Below, in pieces: positions 47,821 through 56,257 of a DNA stretch of 64,000 bases. The position numbers and the translations under genes are program-made. The stretch's first letter is position 1. Each line of letters begins with the position of its first letter. The notes beneath the pieces were generated by a model, which made no database searches, was not told where the DNA came from, and was given only the letters and a program-made list of their open reading frames with translations. The DNA comes from JAOADN01 sp046155885. Its GTDB lineage: Bacteria; Pseudomonadota; Alphaproteobacteria; Rhodobacterales; Rhodobacteraceae. Location: NCBI GenBank assembly GCA_046155885.1, contig JBJXFU010000007.1, forward strand, positions 1 to 64,000. The letters are read 5' to 3'.

Positions 47821-49872
47821 TCAGGGGCCGAGGGTCCGCAGACCCGCGATGATGCGGTCGCGAAGCGCCTGTTCGATGATGGTCTGGCTTGCCGCAGCCG
47901 GACGCGCGGCGGCCGGCTTCGCCGCCTTCGCAACCTTCGCCGGTTTCGCAGCCGGCGCCACCGTGCCGGGGGTCTTCAGCCAGACTTCGATGCGGCCGGA
48001 GGGCGGGCCGCTGCCGGAGCCGGTGAAGTCGCGCGGCTCCGCCCCCAACGCGAGCGCCGCCGCTTCCGCAGCCGGCCGGTCTTCGGGGTGATAGTAGCGG
48101 ACGTTGTCGCGGCGGATGACAAAGCCGGTCGGTCGCGTCTCGGTCGCGGTAAATCCCGCGGCGGCAAGCCGCGCAATGGTTGAGGCAAGATCGGCCTCGG
48201 CGACCGGCCCGGGCGCCATCACCAGAAGCGTCACGTTGGGGAAGGCGGGAACCGGGCGTCCGGCCGGAAGTCGGGCGCCGGCAAGTTCCGGTTCGGGGCT
48301 TCTGGCGGCGGGCGGCAGGGCGGCCGAGACGAGTGTGACGCCACGCAGATCCGGGAAGCCGGCCAGGGGCGCGGGGGCCTGGGCCGTGTCGTCGGCGGGC
48401 GCGGCCGTGTCCGGCACGCCGAAGCCGGGCGCGGCGATCATGGCCACCGGCACGGGTGCCGGCCCAGAGGGAGCGGCGGGAGCGGCTTCCGGGCCGCCGG
48501 GGCTGACCGGGGCAGCAGTCACCAGGGCCGGAGCGTAACCCGTTATCAGGCCGGGCAGACGCACGGCGGGCTCAGGGGCCAGCGCGGCGACCGCTGACGG
48601 CGGTGCGACGGCGAACTGGGCGGCGGGGGTGGCGAGGCGGAAGGGGGCCACACCTTTCTGCGCCGGCGGAGCGAATCCGAGGTCGGGGCCTGGGGGCGCG
48701 GAAAGAACGTCGGAACGGGCCTGAGGCACGACCGGGTCGGCGGACGCCACGGAATACGGAACTGCGACCGGGTCAGCCGGGGGCTGAGCGAGACCGTCCG
48801 AAAGCGCAACGGATACAGCAGGTCCAAAGGGCGCGACGTCCGCTTCGGCGGGGGCCGCGGCCGGGGTTGCGGCGGCAGGGGTTGCGGCGGCAGGGACGGT
48901 CGGTTCGCGCGCTGCGGCGGCGACGGATTGCGGCGCCGCGACCGATGGCGCGCCGAGCGGGTCCGGAGGGAAATACCTTCCGAAAAGCGACGCGGCTGCG
49001 GTCAATCCGATCCCGATGCCGAGGCCGATCGAGAATCCGACAAGGATGGCGAAGGGCGTCACCGTCCGTCCGCGCCGCGCCGGGGCGACCGGACGCAGCG
49101 TCTCGGCCCGTCCGTCGCGGATCGCCTCGGCCATGCCGATGTCGAGCAGCAGGGGACCGTTCCGTACCGCCGGTGCCGTCAGACTGTCCGTCCTCAAGGC
49201 CGGAGCCGGGGTTCCGGTCGCCGGCCGGGCCGGCCCCACCTCGGCCTGCCCGCCCGCCGAAAAGAGCGTGACGCGCGGAGGCTGCGCCGGGGAACCCGCA
49301 CGGACCCCGGCTTCGGCGTCCGTCCTGGCAGCCGATTTGCCGGCGACGGCCGACGTGACGGGAACCTCCGGCAAGGCCCTATCGCCCGTGCGCGGGCCGG
49401 GGAAAAGGACGACCGGCACCGCGGTCCGCGGTTCGGCGCGGTCCGGATCGGAACGGCGGACCACCGCCGTAGCCGGTGCCGTAGCCGGTGCCGCTGCCGG
49501 TGCCGGTGCCGGTGCCGGGGAAGCGGGCACGGCGCGGAGCGTGGAGGAAGGGGGCGGGGGGGGCGTCTCTGACCGGTCACCGGTGAGCCGCGCCTCGATC
49601 GCCCGGAGCCGTTCGGGCGGAAGGTTCGGGGGCAGCGCATCGCGGTCGACCGGGTCGGAGGCCGGTGCGCGGTCCGGCGCGCGTTCCCAAGGCCGGGGTC
49701 CGCGCCTTTCGAAGAAGGAATCGGCCGGGCGGCCTTTTTCCTGCAGCAGACGCTCACGCCGCGCCCGCGCCTCGGCGAGGCGGTGCTCCCAGGTTCCGGC
49801 GTTCAAAATCGCCTCAAGCCCTTCTGGACCGGCCGAAACCGGACCGCCGGGCGAATTCTTCGCACCGTCCAT
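47821..49872 (-). CDS. Pro/Ala-rich single-pass membrane protein with LytR-C/SPOR-like C-terminal domain
   Basis: 683 residues from ATG 49872 (in-frame upstream codons exist, but this ATG has GGAG before it). The N-terminal ~290 residues are charged and Pro/Ala-rich, with a coiled segment (EHRLAEARARRERLLQEKGR). One transmembrane helix follows (VTPFAILVGFSIGLGIGIGL), then ~220 low-complexity periplasmic residues and a small folded domain near the end: NVTLLVMAPGPVAEADLAST, FVIRRDNVRYYHPEDRPAAE. That pattern resembles the LytR C-terminal/SPOR-like fold, which can bind glycans. Cytoplasm-to-periplasm topology and the glycosyltransferase neighbours suggest an envelope scaffold; the precise function is unknown. 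Confidence 0.72.
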   Translation of the reverse strand: MDGAKNSPGGPVSAGPEGLEAILNAGTWEHRLAEARARRERLLQEKGRPADSFFERRGPRPWERAPDRAPASDPVDRDALPPNLPPERLRAIEARLTGDRSETPPPPPSSTLRAVPASPAPAPAPAAAPATAPATAVVRRSDPDRAEPRTAVPVVLFPGPRTGDRALPEVPVTSAVAGKSAARTDAEAGVRAGSPAQPPRVTLFSAGGQAEVGPARPATGTPAPALRTDSLTAPAVRNGPLLLDIGMAEAIRDGRAETLRPVAPARRGRTVTPFAILVGFSIGLGIGIGLTAAASLFGRYFPPDPLGAPSVAAPQSVAAAAREPTVPAAATPAAATPAAAPAEADVAPFGPAVSVALSDGLAQPPADPVAVPYSVASADPVVPQARSDVLSAPPGPDLGFAPPAQKGVAPFRLATPAAQFAVAPPSAVAALAPEPAVRLPGLITGYAPALVTAAPVSPGGPEAAPAAPSGPAPVPVAMIAAPGFGVPDTAAPADDTAQAPAPLAGFPDLRGVTLVSAALPPAARSPEPELAGARLPAGRPVPAFPNVTLLVMAPGPVAEADLASTIARLAAAGFTATETRPTGFVIRRDNVRYYHPEDRPAAEAAALALGAEPRDFTGSGSGPPSGRIEVWLKTPGTVAPAAKPAKVAKAAKPAAARPAAASQTIIEQALRDRIIAGLRTLGP
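49466..49519. repeat. 9 copies of a 6-bp tandem repeat (GCCGGT-like)
   Basis: Units GCCGTA, GCCGGT, GCCGTA, GCCGGT, GCCGCT, three GCCGGT and GCCGGG run without interruption. They lie inside the Pro/Ala-rich membrane protein gene and encode its Ala-Pro/Ala-Thr run. Because the unit is a multiple of three, copy-number changes keep the frame. Confidence 0.85.
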
Positions 49873-49891
49873 CCCCGCTCCACCCTGACAG

Positions 49892-49912
49892 CGGGCCGGA
49901 CAATCCGGCCCG
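49892..49912 (-). other. Hairpin between speB and the membrane-protein gene
   Basis: Perfect 9-bp arms CGGGCCGGA and TCCGGCCCG around CAA, 20 bp ahead of the ATG at 49872. No T-run follows on either strand, so it is either a weak terminator for the upstream operon or a 5'-leader structure of the membrane-protein mRNA. Confidence 0.5.
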
Positions 49913-49978
49913 TGGGCGCTCCGAATCCCGCAAGGGCCGTCCGCCGGGGAAAGCGAACCTTCGGCACCACCCGCAAAA

Positions 49979-50007
49979 ACGATACCGCGTCCGCGCGCGG
50001 GAGACAA
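49979..50007 (-). promoter_or_regulatory. Candidate promoter of the glycosyltransferase operon
   Basis: On the minus strand TTGTCT (50007-50002), a 17-bp spacer and TATCGT (49984-49979), each four of six matches to the sigma-70 consensus. It sits 12 bp past the end of speB and ~105 bp before the ATG at 49872, the only long gap upstream of that operon. Confidence 0.42.
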
Positions 50008-50019
50008 ACCTGAACTTGT

Positions 50020-51030
50020 CTAAGTTGTTGCGTCTCCGAACGGTTGTCCGGCCGGATTGCCTGGATTGTCGACCGTGCTGAAACGCCTCTGCGGCACCCT
50101 CGGCAGGACGCAGAGCATCTCGTACAACAGGTTCGCCCCGATCAGCGCGGTATTGCCGGTCGGATCGTAGGGCGGCGAGACCTCGACCAGATCGCCGCCG
50201 ACCAGGTTCAGCCCGGCCGCGCCGCGCACAATTTCGAGCGCCTGCCAGGTGGAGAGGCCCCCGGGTTCGACCGTGCCGGTGCCGGGGGCGAAGGCGGGGT
50301 CGAGGCTGTCGATGTCGTAGGTCAGGTACACGGGCGCGTCGCCGATGCTGGCGCGGACACGCTCCATCAGGGGCGAAAGCGAGCGGTGCCAGCAGTCTTC
50401 GGCCTGTACCACCGTCCAGCCCTGCTGGCGCGCCCAGTCGAAGTCGTCCGGGCCGTAGCCGGTGCCGCGCAGGCCGATCTGGAAAACCTTGTCGTTGATC
50501 AGGCAGCCTTCCTCCCACGCCCGCCGGAACGGGCAGCCGTGAGCGACGGTTTCGCCGAACATGGTGTCGTTGATGTCGGCATGGGCGTCGATATGGATCA
50601 GCGCCACGGGCCCGTGCTTTTTCTTCATCGCGCGCAGGATCGGCCAGGTCAGCGTGTGATCGCCCCCCATCGTCAGGGGTACCGCGCCCTGGGCCAGCAC
50701 CCGGTCGTAGTAGTCGGCGATGATGCCGATGGTCTTCTTCAGGTCGAAGGTGTTGATCGGCACGTCGCCGATATCAGCCACCTGGAGGTGGTCGAAGGGC
50801 GCCGCGCCGGTGGCCATGTTGTAGGGGCGCAGCATCCGGCTTTCGTCGCGAATCTGGCGGGGGCCGAGGCGGGTGCCGGGGCGGTTCGAGGTGCCGTGAT
50901 CCATCGGGATACCGATCAGGGCGACGTCGAGGCCCCCTGCCCCGTCCTGAACCGGCAGGCGCATGAAGGTTCCCGGGCCGCCCGCGCGGGGCATCTGGTT
51001 GCCGCCGAGCGGCTGGTTGAAGCGGGTCAT
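50020..51030 (-). CDS. Ureohydrolase: agmatinase or guanidinobutyrase
   Basis: 336 residues of the arginase/agmatinase family, which removes urea from a guanidino group using two Mn ions. Metal-binding motifs are complete: GGDHTLTW, HIDAHADINDTMFG and YDIDSLDPAFAPGTGTVEPG. The N-terminal PLGGNQMPRAGGPGTFMRLP resembles guanidinobutyrase (GbuA)-type enzymes more than E. coli SpeB, so 4-guanidinobutanoate or a related compound may be the substrate rather than agmatine. It is the last gene of an operon with an ABC importer and a metallo-hydrolase, 4 bp overlapping the latter. Substrate choice is inference. Confidence 0.88.
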   Translation of the reverse strand: MTRFNQPLGGNQMPRAGGPGTFMRLPVQDGAGGLDVALIGIPMDHGTSNRPGTRLGPRQIRDESRMLRPYNMATGAAPFDHLQVADIGDVPINTFDLKKTIGIIADYYDRVLAQGAVPLTMGGDHTLTWPILRAMKKKHGPVALIHIDAHADINDTMFGETVAHGCPFRRAWEEGCLINDKVFQIGLRGTGYGPDDFDWARQQGWTVVQAEDCWHRSLSPLMERVRASIGDAPVYLTYDIDSLDPAFAPGTGTVEPGGLSTWQALEIVRGAAGLNLVGGDLVEVSPPYDPTGNTALIGANLLYEMLCVLPRVPQRRFSTVDNPGNPAGQPFGDATT

Positions 51031-51764
51031 GCGGACTCCTTGCCGTCAAGCCAGGCGCGGATGATGGCGCGGTGGCGGGCGCCATCGTAGCTGGGGAAAT
51101 GCCCGCCGTGGACGATTCGGACGGGCAGGCCGTGCAGGCGCACCATGCTGCGGTGATAGTCGGCGGCGTTGGCGTGGTAAGTATCCTCGATCAGCGGGCC
51201 GTCATAGACGATGTCGCCGGAGAAGAGGATGCCGGTTGCCGCTTCCCAGAGCGCGATGCCGCCGGGGCTGTGGCCGGGGGTGTGGATCACTTCGAAATGC
51301 CGGTCGCCCAGGTCGATCAGGTCGCCGTCCCAAAGGAGGCGCGTCGCCGGGGCCGCTTTCACCCGGTATGTGGCCGAGGTGTAGGGCGCGGGCGGCAGCG
51401 CGGTGAAGATCTCGTCGGTGACGTAGGGATCGGCGAGGGTGCGCTTCCGGTCGGGGTCGCGCAGGAGATGCGCCTCGGCGCCGTGGCAGAGGCGGCAGTC
51501 GAATTCGTGGTGGCAGCCGATATGGTCGAAATGCGTGTGGCTGGCCACCGCGTCGAGCGGGCGCCCGGTGAGTTGGGGGACCCAGGCGCGCAAGGGCACG
51601 GCGCCCATGCCGCTGTCCACCAACAGGTCGCGGTCGCGCCCCCGGACGTGCCAGAGGTTGCAGCGGTAAAACTCGCGGATATGCGGCTCGTCGATCCAGG
51701 TCACGCCGTCGCCCACCGGCCGGACGCGCCACCAGTCGGAGGGGTTGGCGCCGGCGGGGGTCAA
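51027..51764 (-). CDS. MBL-fold metallo-hydrolase
   Basis: 245 residues with the metallo-beta-lactamase signature SHTHFDHIGCHHEFDC (HxHxDH), a downstream HTPGHSPGGIALWEA, FSGDIVYDG and a closing VRIVHGGHFPS, which supply the remaining zinc ligands. No signal peptide, so a cytoplasmic hydrolase. The family is catalytically diverse (thioesters, esters, lactones) and the substrate is not readable. The operon location between the ABC ATPase and the ureohydrolase (4-bp overlaps both sides) suggests it processes the same imported compound. Confidence 0.88.
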   Translation of the reverse strand: MTPAGANPSDWWRVRPVGDGVTWIDEPHIREFYRCNLWHVRGRDRDLLVDSGMGAVPLRAWVPQLTGRPLDAVASHTHFDHIGCHHEFDCRLCHGAEAHLLRDPDRKRTLADPYVTDEIFTALPPAPYTSATYRVKAAPATRLLWDGDLIDLGDRHFEVIHTPGHSPGGIALWEAATGILFSGDIVYDGPLIEDTYHANAADYHRSMVRLHGLPVRIVHGGHFPSYDGARHRAIIRAWLDGKESA

Positions 51765-52768
51765 TCCCTGGCCCCCATCAGCGCGTAGTCGGTGGCAGCG
51801 AGCCGCGCGACCTCGCCGGGTTTCGGGGTGGCGGTTGGTGGCAGGCGCACGGTCAGAATCAGGTCGGGCTGGCTGAGCGAGGCGAAGGTGGCACGGACAT
51901 GGGTGCCGAAGAAGGTCGTATCGACCAGCCGCGCCTGGCCGAGCGGCAGCGCGCCGTCACCGATGACGATGGCCTCCGGGCGGATGACCACGATGCACGC
52001 GCCTTCGAGGGGCGACGAGGATGGAAGCAGATCGGGGGTGACCGGTACGCGGTTGATCTCGCCCAGGAAATCCGCGGAGAAAAGCGACTTCGGGCGCAGG
52101 TAGACCTCGCGCGGGGGGCCCTGGTCCATGATCCGTCCGGCGTTCATCACGACGATGCGGTCGGCGCTGGCCATCGCCTCTTCCTGGTCATGGGTGACGT
52201 GGACGAAGGTGGTGCCCACCTTGCGCTGGATCGCCTTCAGTTCGTCCTGCATCTGCCGGCGCAGCTTCAGGTCGAGCGCGCCGAGCGGCTCGTCGAGAAG
52301 GAGGACATCCGGCGAAACGGCGAGTGCTCGGGCCAGCGCCACCCGCTGCCGCTGGCCGCCGGAAAGCTCGTGCGGTCGCCGCCCGCCGCGACCCGCAAGG
52401 CCGACAAGCGCCAGCATGTCTTCGGCGCGGGCGTGGCGTTCGGCGCGGCCCTGCCCCTTCATCCTGAGCCCGAAGGCCACGTTGTCCAGAAGGGTCATAT
52501 GCGGGAAAAGCGCGTAGTCCTGAAAGACGGTGGTGGTCGGCCTTTCCTTCGGCGCCACCCGCGTCACGTCCCGCCCGCCGATCAGCACGCGGCCCTCGGC
52601 CGGTTCGAGGAAGCCCCCCATGACGGAAAGGAGCGTGGTCTTGCCGCAGCCCGAGGGGCCGAGAAGCACCACGAATTCGCCCGCCGCGATGGTCAGGTTG
52701 ACGCGGTCGAGCGCCAGTGCTGTACCGAAGCGGTGGGTGACGGCGTCGATGGTCAGAGGGGCGGTCAT
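51761..52768 (-). CDS. ABC transporter ATPase, spermidine/putrescine (PotA) type
   Basis: 335 residues: Walker A GPSGCGKTTL, Q-loop DYALFPHMTL, signature LSGGQRQRVALARAL, Walker B VLLLDEPLGALDL and the H-loop HVTHDQEEAMA. A C-terminal TOBE-like domain completes the PotA/CysA-type layout. It energises import with the two permeases and the binding protein encoded next to it. It overlaps permease 2 and the MBL gene by 4 bp each. Confidence 0.94.
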   Translation of the reverse strand: MTAPLTIDAVTHRFGTALALDRVNLTIAAGEFVVLLGPSGCGKTTLLSVMGGFLEPAEGRVLIGGRDVTRVAPKERPTTTVFQDYALFPHMTLLDNVAFGLRMKGQGRAERHARAEDMLALVGLAGRGGRRPHELSGGQRQRVALARALAVSPDVLLLDEPLGALDLKLRRQMQDELKAIQRKVGTTFVHVTHDQEEAMASADRIVVMNAGRIMDQGPPREVYLRPKSLFSADFLGEINRVPVTPDLLPSSSPLEGACIVVIRPEAIVIGDGALPLGQARLVDTTFFGTHVRATFASLSQPDLILTVRLPPTATPKPGEVARLAATDYALMGARD

Positions 52769-53547
52769 CGGGCGGGCGCCTTGAACAGGCGGAACTGGAG
52801 AAGGACGACAAGCGCTGCCGAGGCAAGGAAGACGAGGCTGCCGATGGCGTTGGTGGCGGGGGAAAGGCCCGAGCGCAGCATCGACCAGATCTCGACCGGC
52901 AGGGTCACGTCGAAGCGGGTGTTGAGGAATGCGATGATGAATTCGTCCCAGGAGAAGGTGACCGAGAGGAAGAAGGCGGCCGCCAGCGAGGGTGCGAGCA
53001 TGGGAGCCGAGACGTGCAAGAGGACCTGCGCCTCGGTCGCGCCCAGATCACGGGCGGCGCGTTCGGCCGATTTCTGTTGGTCGCCCATCGCGGCATAGGC
53101 GATGGCGAAGCAAAGGGGCAGGTTGATGACGACATGGCCGATCCCGGTGGCCAGAAGCGAGGGCGGCAGGCCCAAGCGGTTGGAGACGGTCAGCAGACCG
53201 AGGCCGAGGACAAGGGTCGAGACGGTCATCGGCGCGATCAGAAGGCCGCGCAGCCAGGCCGAGCCGGGAAGGGCGACCCGGGCGAGCGCGTGGGCGGCGA
53301 GGAAACCGAGGGTCAGGGCGATGGCGGAAGAGGCGGCCGCGACCACGAAGGAGTTCAGAAGGGCGGCCATCAGGTCGCGGTCGGTCAGCACGTCCTGGTA
53401 CCAGCGCAGCGTCGGGCCGGTGAAAGGCGGGACCGGCAAGCGGCTGTCCTGGAAGGAAAACAGCACCAGCACCGCGACCGGCAGGTAGATGAAGGCGTAA
53501 AGCGCCAGAAGGTAGAGCCAGCCGCCCGCGCGCGCTATCCCCCTCAT
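52765..53547 (-). CDS. ABC transporter permease 2, PotC-like
   Basis: 260 residues from ATG 53547, which overlaps the stop of permease 1 (ATGA). Six predicted membrane helices (for example LYLLALYAFIYLPVAVLVLF; GLLIAPMTVSTLVLGLGLLT) and the EAA loop, AERAARDLGATEAQVLLHVS, that contacts the ATPase. The frame runs upstream for 63 more codons but lies within permease 1 and looks non-coding. It forms the inner-membrane channel with permease 1. Confidence 0.93.
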   Translation of the reverse strand: MRGIARAGGWLYLLALYAFIYLPVAVLVLFSFQDSRLPVPPFTGPTLRWYQDVLTDRDLMAALLNSFVVAAASSAIALTLGFLAAHALARVALPGSAWLRGLLIAPMTVSTLVLGLGLLTVSNRLGLPPSLLATGIGHVVINLPLCFAIAYAAMGDQQKSAERAARDLGATEAQVLLHVSAPMLAPSLAAAFFLSVTFSWDEFIIAFLNTRFDVTLPVEIWSMLRSGLSPATNAIGSLVFLASAALVVLLQFRLFKAPAR

Positions 53548-54401
53548 AACCGGTCGAGCCTCAGCCACCGCGCGGAGGCGAGGTAGGCGAGCGTCACGAG
53601 GCCCATGAGAACCACCGACAGGGCCGAGGCGAGTGGAAAGTTCCCGCTTCGCCCGAGTTGCAGCATGATGAGCTGTGGCAAGGTGAGTTCGTTGTTCCCC
53701 CCGAGGATCTGCGGCGTGATGTAGTCGCCGATGCACAAAACGAAGGTGAGGAACGCGCCCGTGACCACGCCGGGCAGGGTTAGCGGCAGGATGACGTGGC
53801 GGAACGTCTGGAACGCGGAGGCACCAAGGTCGGCGGCGGCGCGGGCATAGTTTGGGGACAGCTGGATCAGGTTGGCGTAGGTGGTCAGCGTCAGGAGCAT
53901 CACGAAGAAGTGCACGAAGCCGATCACCGTCGCCGCCCTTGTTGACGCGATTTCAAGGGGTTCCACGATGAAGCCTATGTTGAGCAGAGCCTTGTTCAGG
54001 ACCCCGTTCTGGCCAAGGACCAGAAGCCACGAGTAGGAGCGCACCACATAGGAGGTCCAGAACGGCAGCACCGCCAGCACCAGCGCCAGCCGCTGCCACC
54101 GCGCGGGCACCCGCATCGCGATCAGCCAGGCGAGCGGCCAGGCGAGCAGGACCGAGATCACGGTGACGATGAGCGTGATCTCGACCGAGACCGCGATGGC
54201 GCGCAAAAGCGGGGCTTCGGTGAAGATGCGGAGGTAGTTGGCGGGGGACAGGGCGGGCACGACGGTCCGCCCTTCCATCCGGGCGAGGCTGGTCGCGGCC
54301 ATCACGAGGAAGGGAGCGACGAAGAAGGCCGATGTCCACAGAAGCCCCGGCAGGACGAGCGTCCAGCCGAGGCGGCGTTCGCGGATGGCGAGCGTTGTCA
54401 C
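53544..54401 (-). CDS. ABC transporter permease 1, PotB-like
   Basis: 285 residues, six predicted membrane helices (LGWTLVLPGLLWTSAFFVAP; LILTVISVLLAWPLAWLIAM-like second segment) and the EAA loop ARAAADLGASAFQTFRHVIL. PotB/PotH-type length and motifs. The binding-protein gene is 27 bp upstream. It pairs with the PotC-like permease. Confidence 0.93.
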   Translation of the reverse strand: MTTLAIRERRLGWTLVLPGLLWTSAFFVAPFLVMAATSLARMEGRTVVPALSPANYLRIFTEAPLLRAIAVSVEITLIVTVISVLLAWPLAWLIAMRVPARWQRLALVLAVLPFWTSYVVRSYSWLLVLGQNGVLNKALLNIGFIVEPLEIASTRAATVIGFVHFFVMLLTLTTYANLIQLSPNYARAAADLGASAFQTFRHVILPLTLPGVVTGAFLTFVLCIGDYITPQILGGNNELTLPQLIMLQLGRSGNFPLASALSVVLMGLVTLAYLASARWLRLDRL

Positions 54402-54428
54402 TTATGGAGGAACGGCTGTAACTGTCCG

Positions 54429-55484
54429 CTACTGCTGCAACATTTCCGTCCACATGTCCTGCATCGCGGTATCCAGCGCGGCGTCGGGGATCGGGTAGAG
54501 CTGGGCGCGCTTCAGGAAGTCGGGCTGCTGGTCCCAGCGCAGGATCGCCTTCTGGTCGGCGCTCAGCTGGTCGCCCGCTTTGGCGTTGGCGGGCATCCCC
54601 CAGTAGCAGGACGAGGTGGCGAGGCGGGCCTGACCTTCGGGGCTGACGATATACTTCACGAAATCAAGGGCCAGCGCCTGTTTCTTCGAGCCCGCAAGGA
54701 CCCCGATCGACTGCGCCCAGCGCACCGCGCCCTGCTTCGGGATCGTCCAGTCGAGGTTGGGGTTGTCGGCATGCAATACCGCCGTCAGCCACTCGCCGCC
54801 GCCGATCAGCACATCGACCTCGCCGGTGGCGAGGGCGGTCTGCGACGAGACCACGTCGCTGACCTGTTTGGAGACGGCCTTGAGCTTGAAAAGCGGGTCC
54901 CTCAGGCTGGCGAGGGTGTCCGCCGTGATGCCGGCGGTGGGGATGCCCTGTTCGACCGCGACGAGGCCGAGCACCGGCAGGTAGTAGTCGTAGATCGCGA
55001 TCCGGCCGTCGTACTTGCCCGACCAGAGGGTGGAAAGGTCTTCCATATCAGCGGGATCGACCTTCGTCTTGTCGTACGAGATGGTGTTGTAGCCGAACTT
55101 TTCGGTCACCGCGTAGGTCTTTCCGCCGCGGGTGTTGTTGGCCGCCATCACCAGTTCGGGGAAGAAGTCGGCGGTGGGCAGCTGGTCGGCCGGAAGCTCG
55201 GCCATCAGCCCCTGATCGACGGCGCGGCCGACATCGACCGCGTCGATGACCAGCACGTCCCAGTCGCCGGGTTGCGACTGGTCGAGGATCGCGAGGCCGG
55301 CGGCGGTGCCTTCGTATTCCTTCAGGTTCACCTTGACATCGTGAGCCTTTTCAAAAGGTTCGACCAGCGCCGGATCGGTGTGGTCGCACCAGACGAGGGC
55401 GTTGAGTTCCTCGCCCGCGCGGGCTGCGGCGGCGAGCGCCAGCAGGCTGGCGGTGAGCGAGAGGCAGAGCGCGGTACGGGGCAT
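54429..55484 (-). CDS. Periplasmic solute-binding protein, PotD/PotF type
   Basis: 351 residues with a Sec signal peptide (LCLSLTASLLALAAAARA) and an extracellular solute-binding fold: LNALVWCDHTDPALVEPFEK, the hinge DWDVLVIDAVDVGRAVDQGL, YGYNTI-like KFGYNTISYDKTKVDPADM and a late KQALALDFVKYIVSPEGQAR. Family members bind polyamines or related cations. Because the operon ends in a ureohydrolase, a guanidino compound (agmatine, guanidinobutanoate) is possible. First gene of the operon; AGGAGAG precedes the ATG. Confidence 0.92.
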   Translation of the reverse strand: MPRTALCLSLTASLLALAAAARAGEELNALVWCDHTDPALVEPFEKAHDVKVNLKEYEGTAAGLAILDQSQPGDWDVLVIDAVDVGRAVDQGLMAELPADQLPTADFFPELVMAANNTRGGKTYAVTEKFGYNTISYDKTKVDPADMEDLSTLWSGKYDGRIAIYDYYLPVLGLVAVEQGIPTAGITADTLASLRDPLFKLKAVSKQVSDVVSSQTALATGEVDVLIGGGEWLTAVLHADNPNLDWTIPKQGAVRWAQSIGVLAGSKKQALALDFVKYIVSPEGQARLATSSCYWGMPANAKAGDQLSADQKAILRWDQQPDFLKRAQLYPIPDAALDTAMQDMWTEMLQQ

Positions 55485-55606
55485 TCGGGGTCTCTCCTGT
55501 CGGTGATCCTCGGGCGCCTCTTGGTTGGGCGCGGCGGGGAAAAGGATTGAAGAGGGGGGTTTTTGAAGTCAATATCAAACTTGAACCTGGATACAGATTT
55601 AGACCG
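55485..55606. promoter_or_regulatory. Divergent control region of the ABC operon and TetR gene
   Basis: 122 bp between the binding-protein gene (leftward) and the TetR gene (rightward). A tract of low G+C spans 55555-55604. Within it TCAAACTTGA (55575-55584) is a short dyad overlapping possible -35 elements (TTGATATTGACT on the minus strand). It is a plausible TetR operator, by position only. Confidence 0.4.
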
Positions 55607-56239
55607 ATGAACGATACCCCCGCCCAGGGATTGCGCGCCCGCCACCGGGCCGACCGCACAAGGAGGATCTTGGACGCGGCGGCGGAGTTGTTTCGGAAGG
55701 CTGGCTATGAGTCTGTAACGCTTGAGGAAATTGCCGTTTCGGGTGATGTGTCGGTGGGCACGCTTTACAACTACTTCGCCACCAAGGGCGACCTTCTGAT
55801 GGCGATCGTCACGCTGGAGGTCGAGGAGGTGCTGGCGCTGGGTGCCAGGCTTCTGGCCAGCCCCGGTGGCGCCTTCGGCCCGGCGCTGGATGCGCTGGTG
55901 GGGGGGTACTTCGACCATACGCTCACCTACCTGTCCAAGGACATGTGGCGCCGCGCCATCGCCTTGTCTATCGAAGCGCCAGGGACGCCGTTTTCCCTGC
56001 GATATTCGGAACTTGACGGGCGACTTTCTGATCAGGTCGGAGGGCTTGTCGCGGCCTTTCAGGCGAAGGGAAAGGTCCGGCCCGAGGTGGATGCCCGGGT
56101 GGCGGGCGAGGTGATCTTCAACAACCTGAACAATGCCTTCATCGAGTTCGTCCGGTCCGAGGCGATGCCGATGGCGGCGCTCAAGGCGCGGGTGGCCGCG
56201 CAGAACGCGATGCTTGCGGCGGCGCTCGGGGCGGGGTGA
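55607..56239 (+). CDS. TetR-family transcriptional regulator
   Basis: 210 residues. The N-terminal TetR helix-turn-helix is typical: RILDAAAELFRKAGYESVTL, EEIAVSGDVSVGTLYNYFAT, KGDLLMAIV. The C-terminal ligand domain is Leu/Ala-rich and not assignable to a ligand. It is divergent from the polyamine-type ABC operon, so it probably represses that operon and its own gene, released by the transported compound or a breakdown product. ATG 55607 is chosen; a TTG at 55547 lies in the likely promoter. Confidence 0.9.
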   Translation: MNDTPAQGLRARHRADRTRRILDAAAELFRKAGYESVTLEEIAVSGDVSVGTLYNYFATKGDLLMAIVTLEVEEVLALGARLLASPGGAFGPALDALVGGYFDHTLTYLSKDMWRRAIALSIEAPGTPFSLRYSELDGRLSDQVGGLVAAFQAKGKVRPEVDARVAGEVIFNNLNNAFIEFVRSEAMPMAALKARVAAQNAMLAAALGAG

Positions 56240-56257
56240 GAGGGGGGGCGGGCGTTG

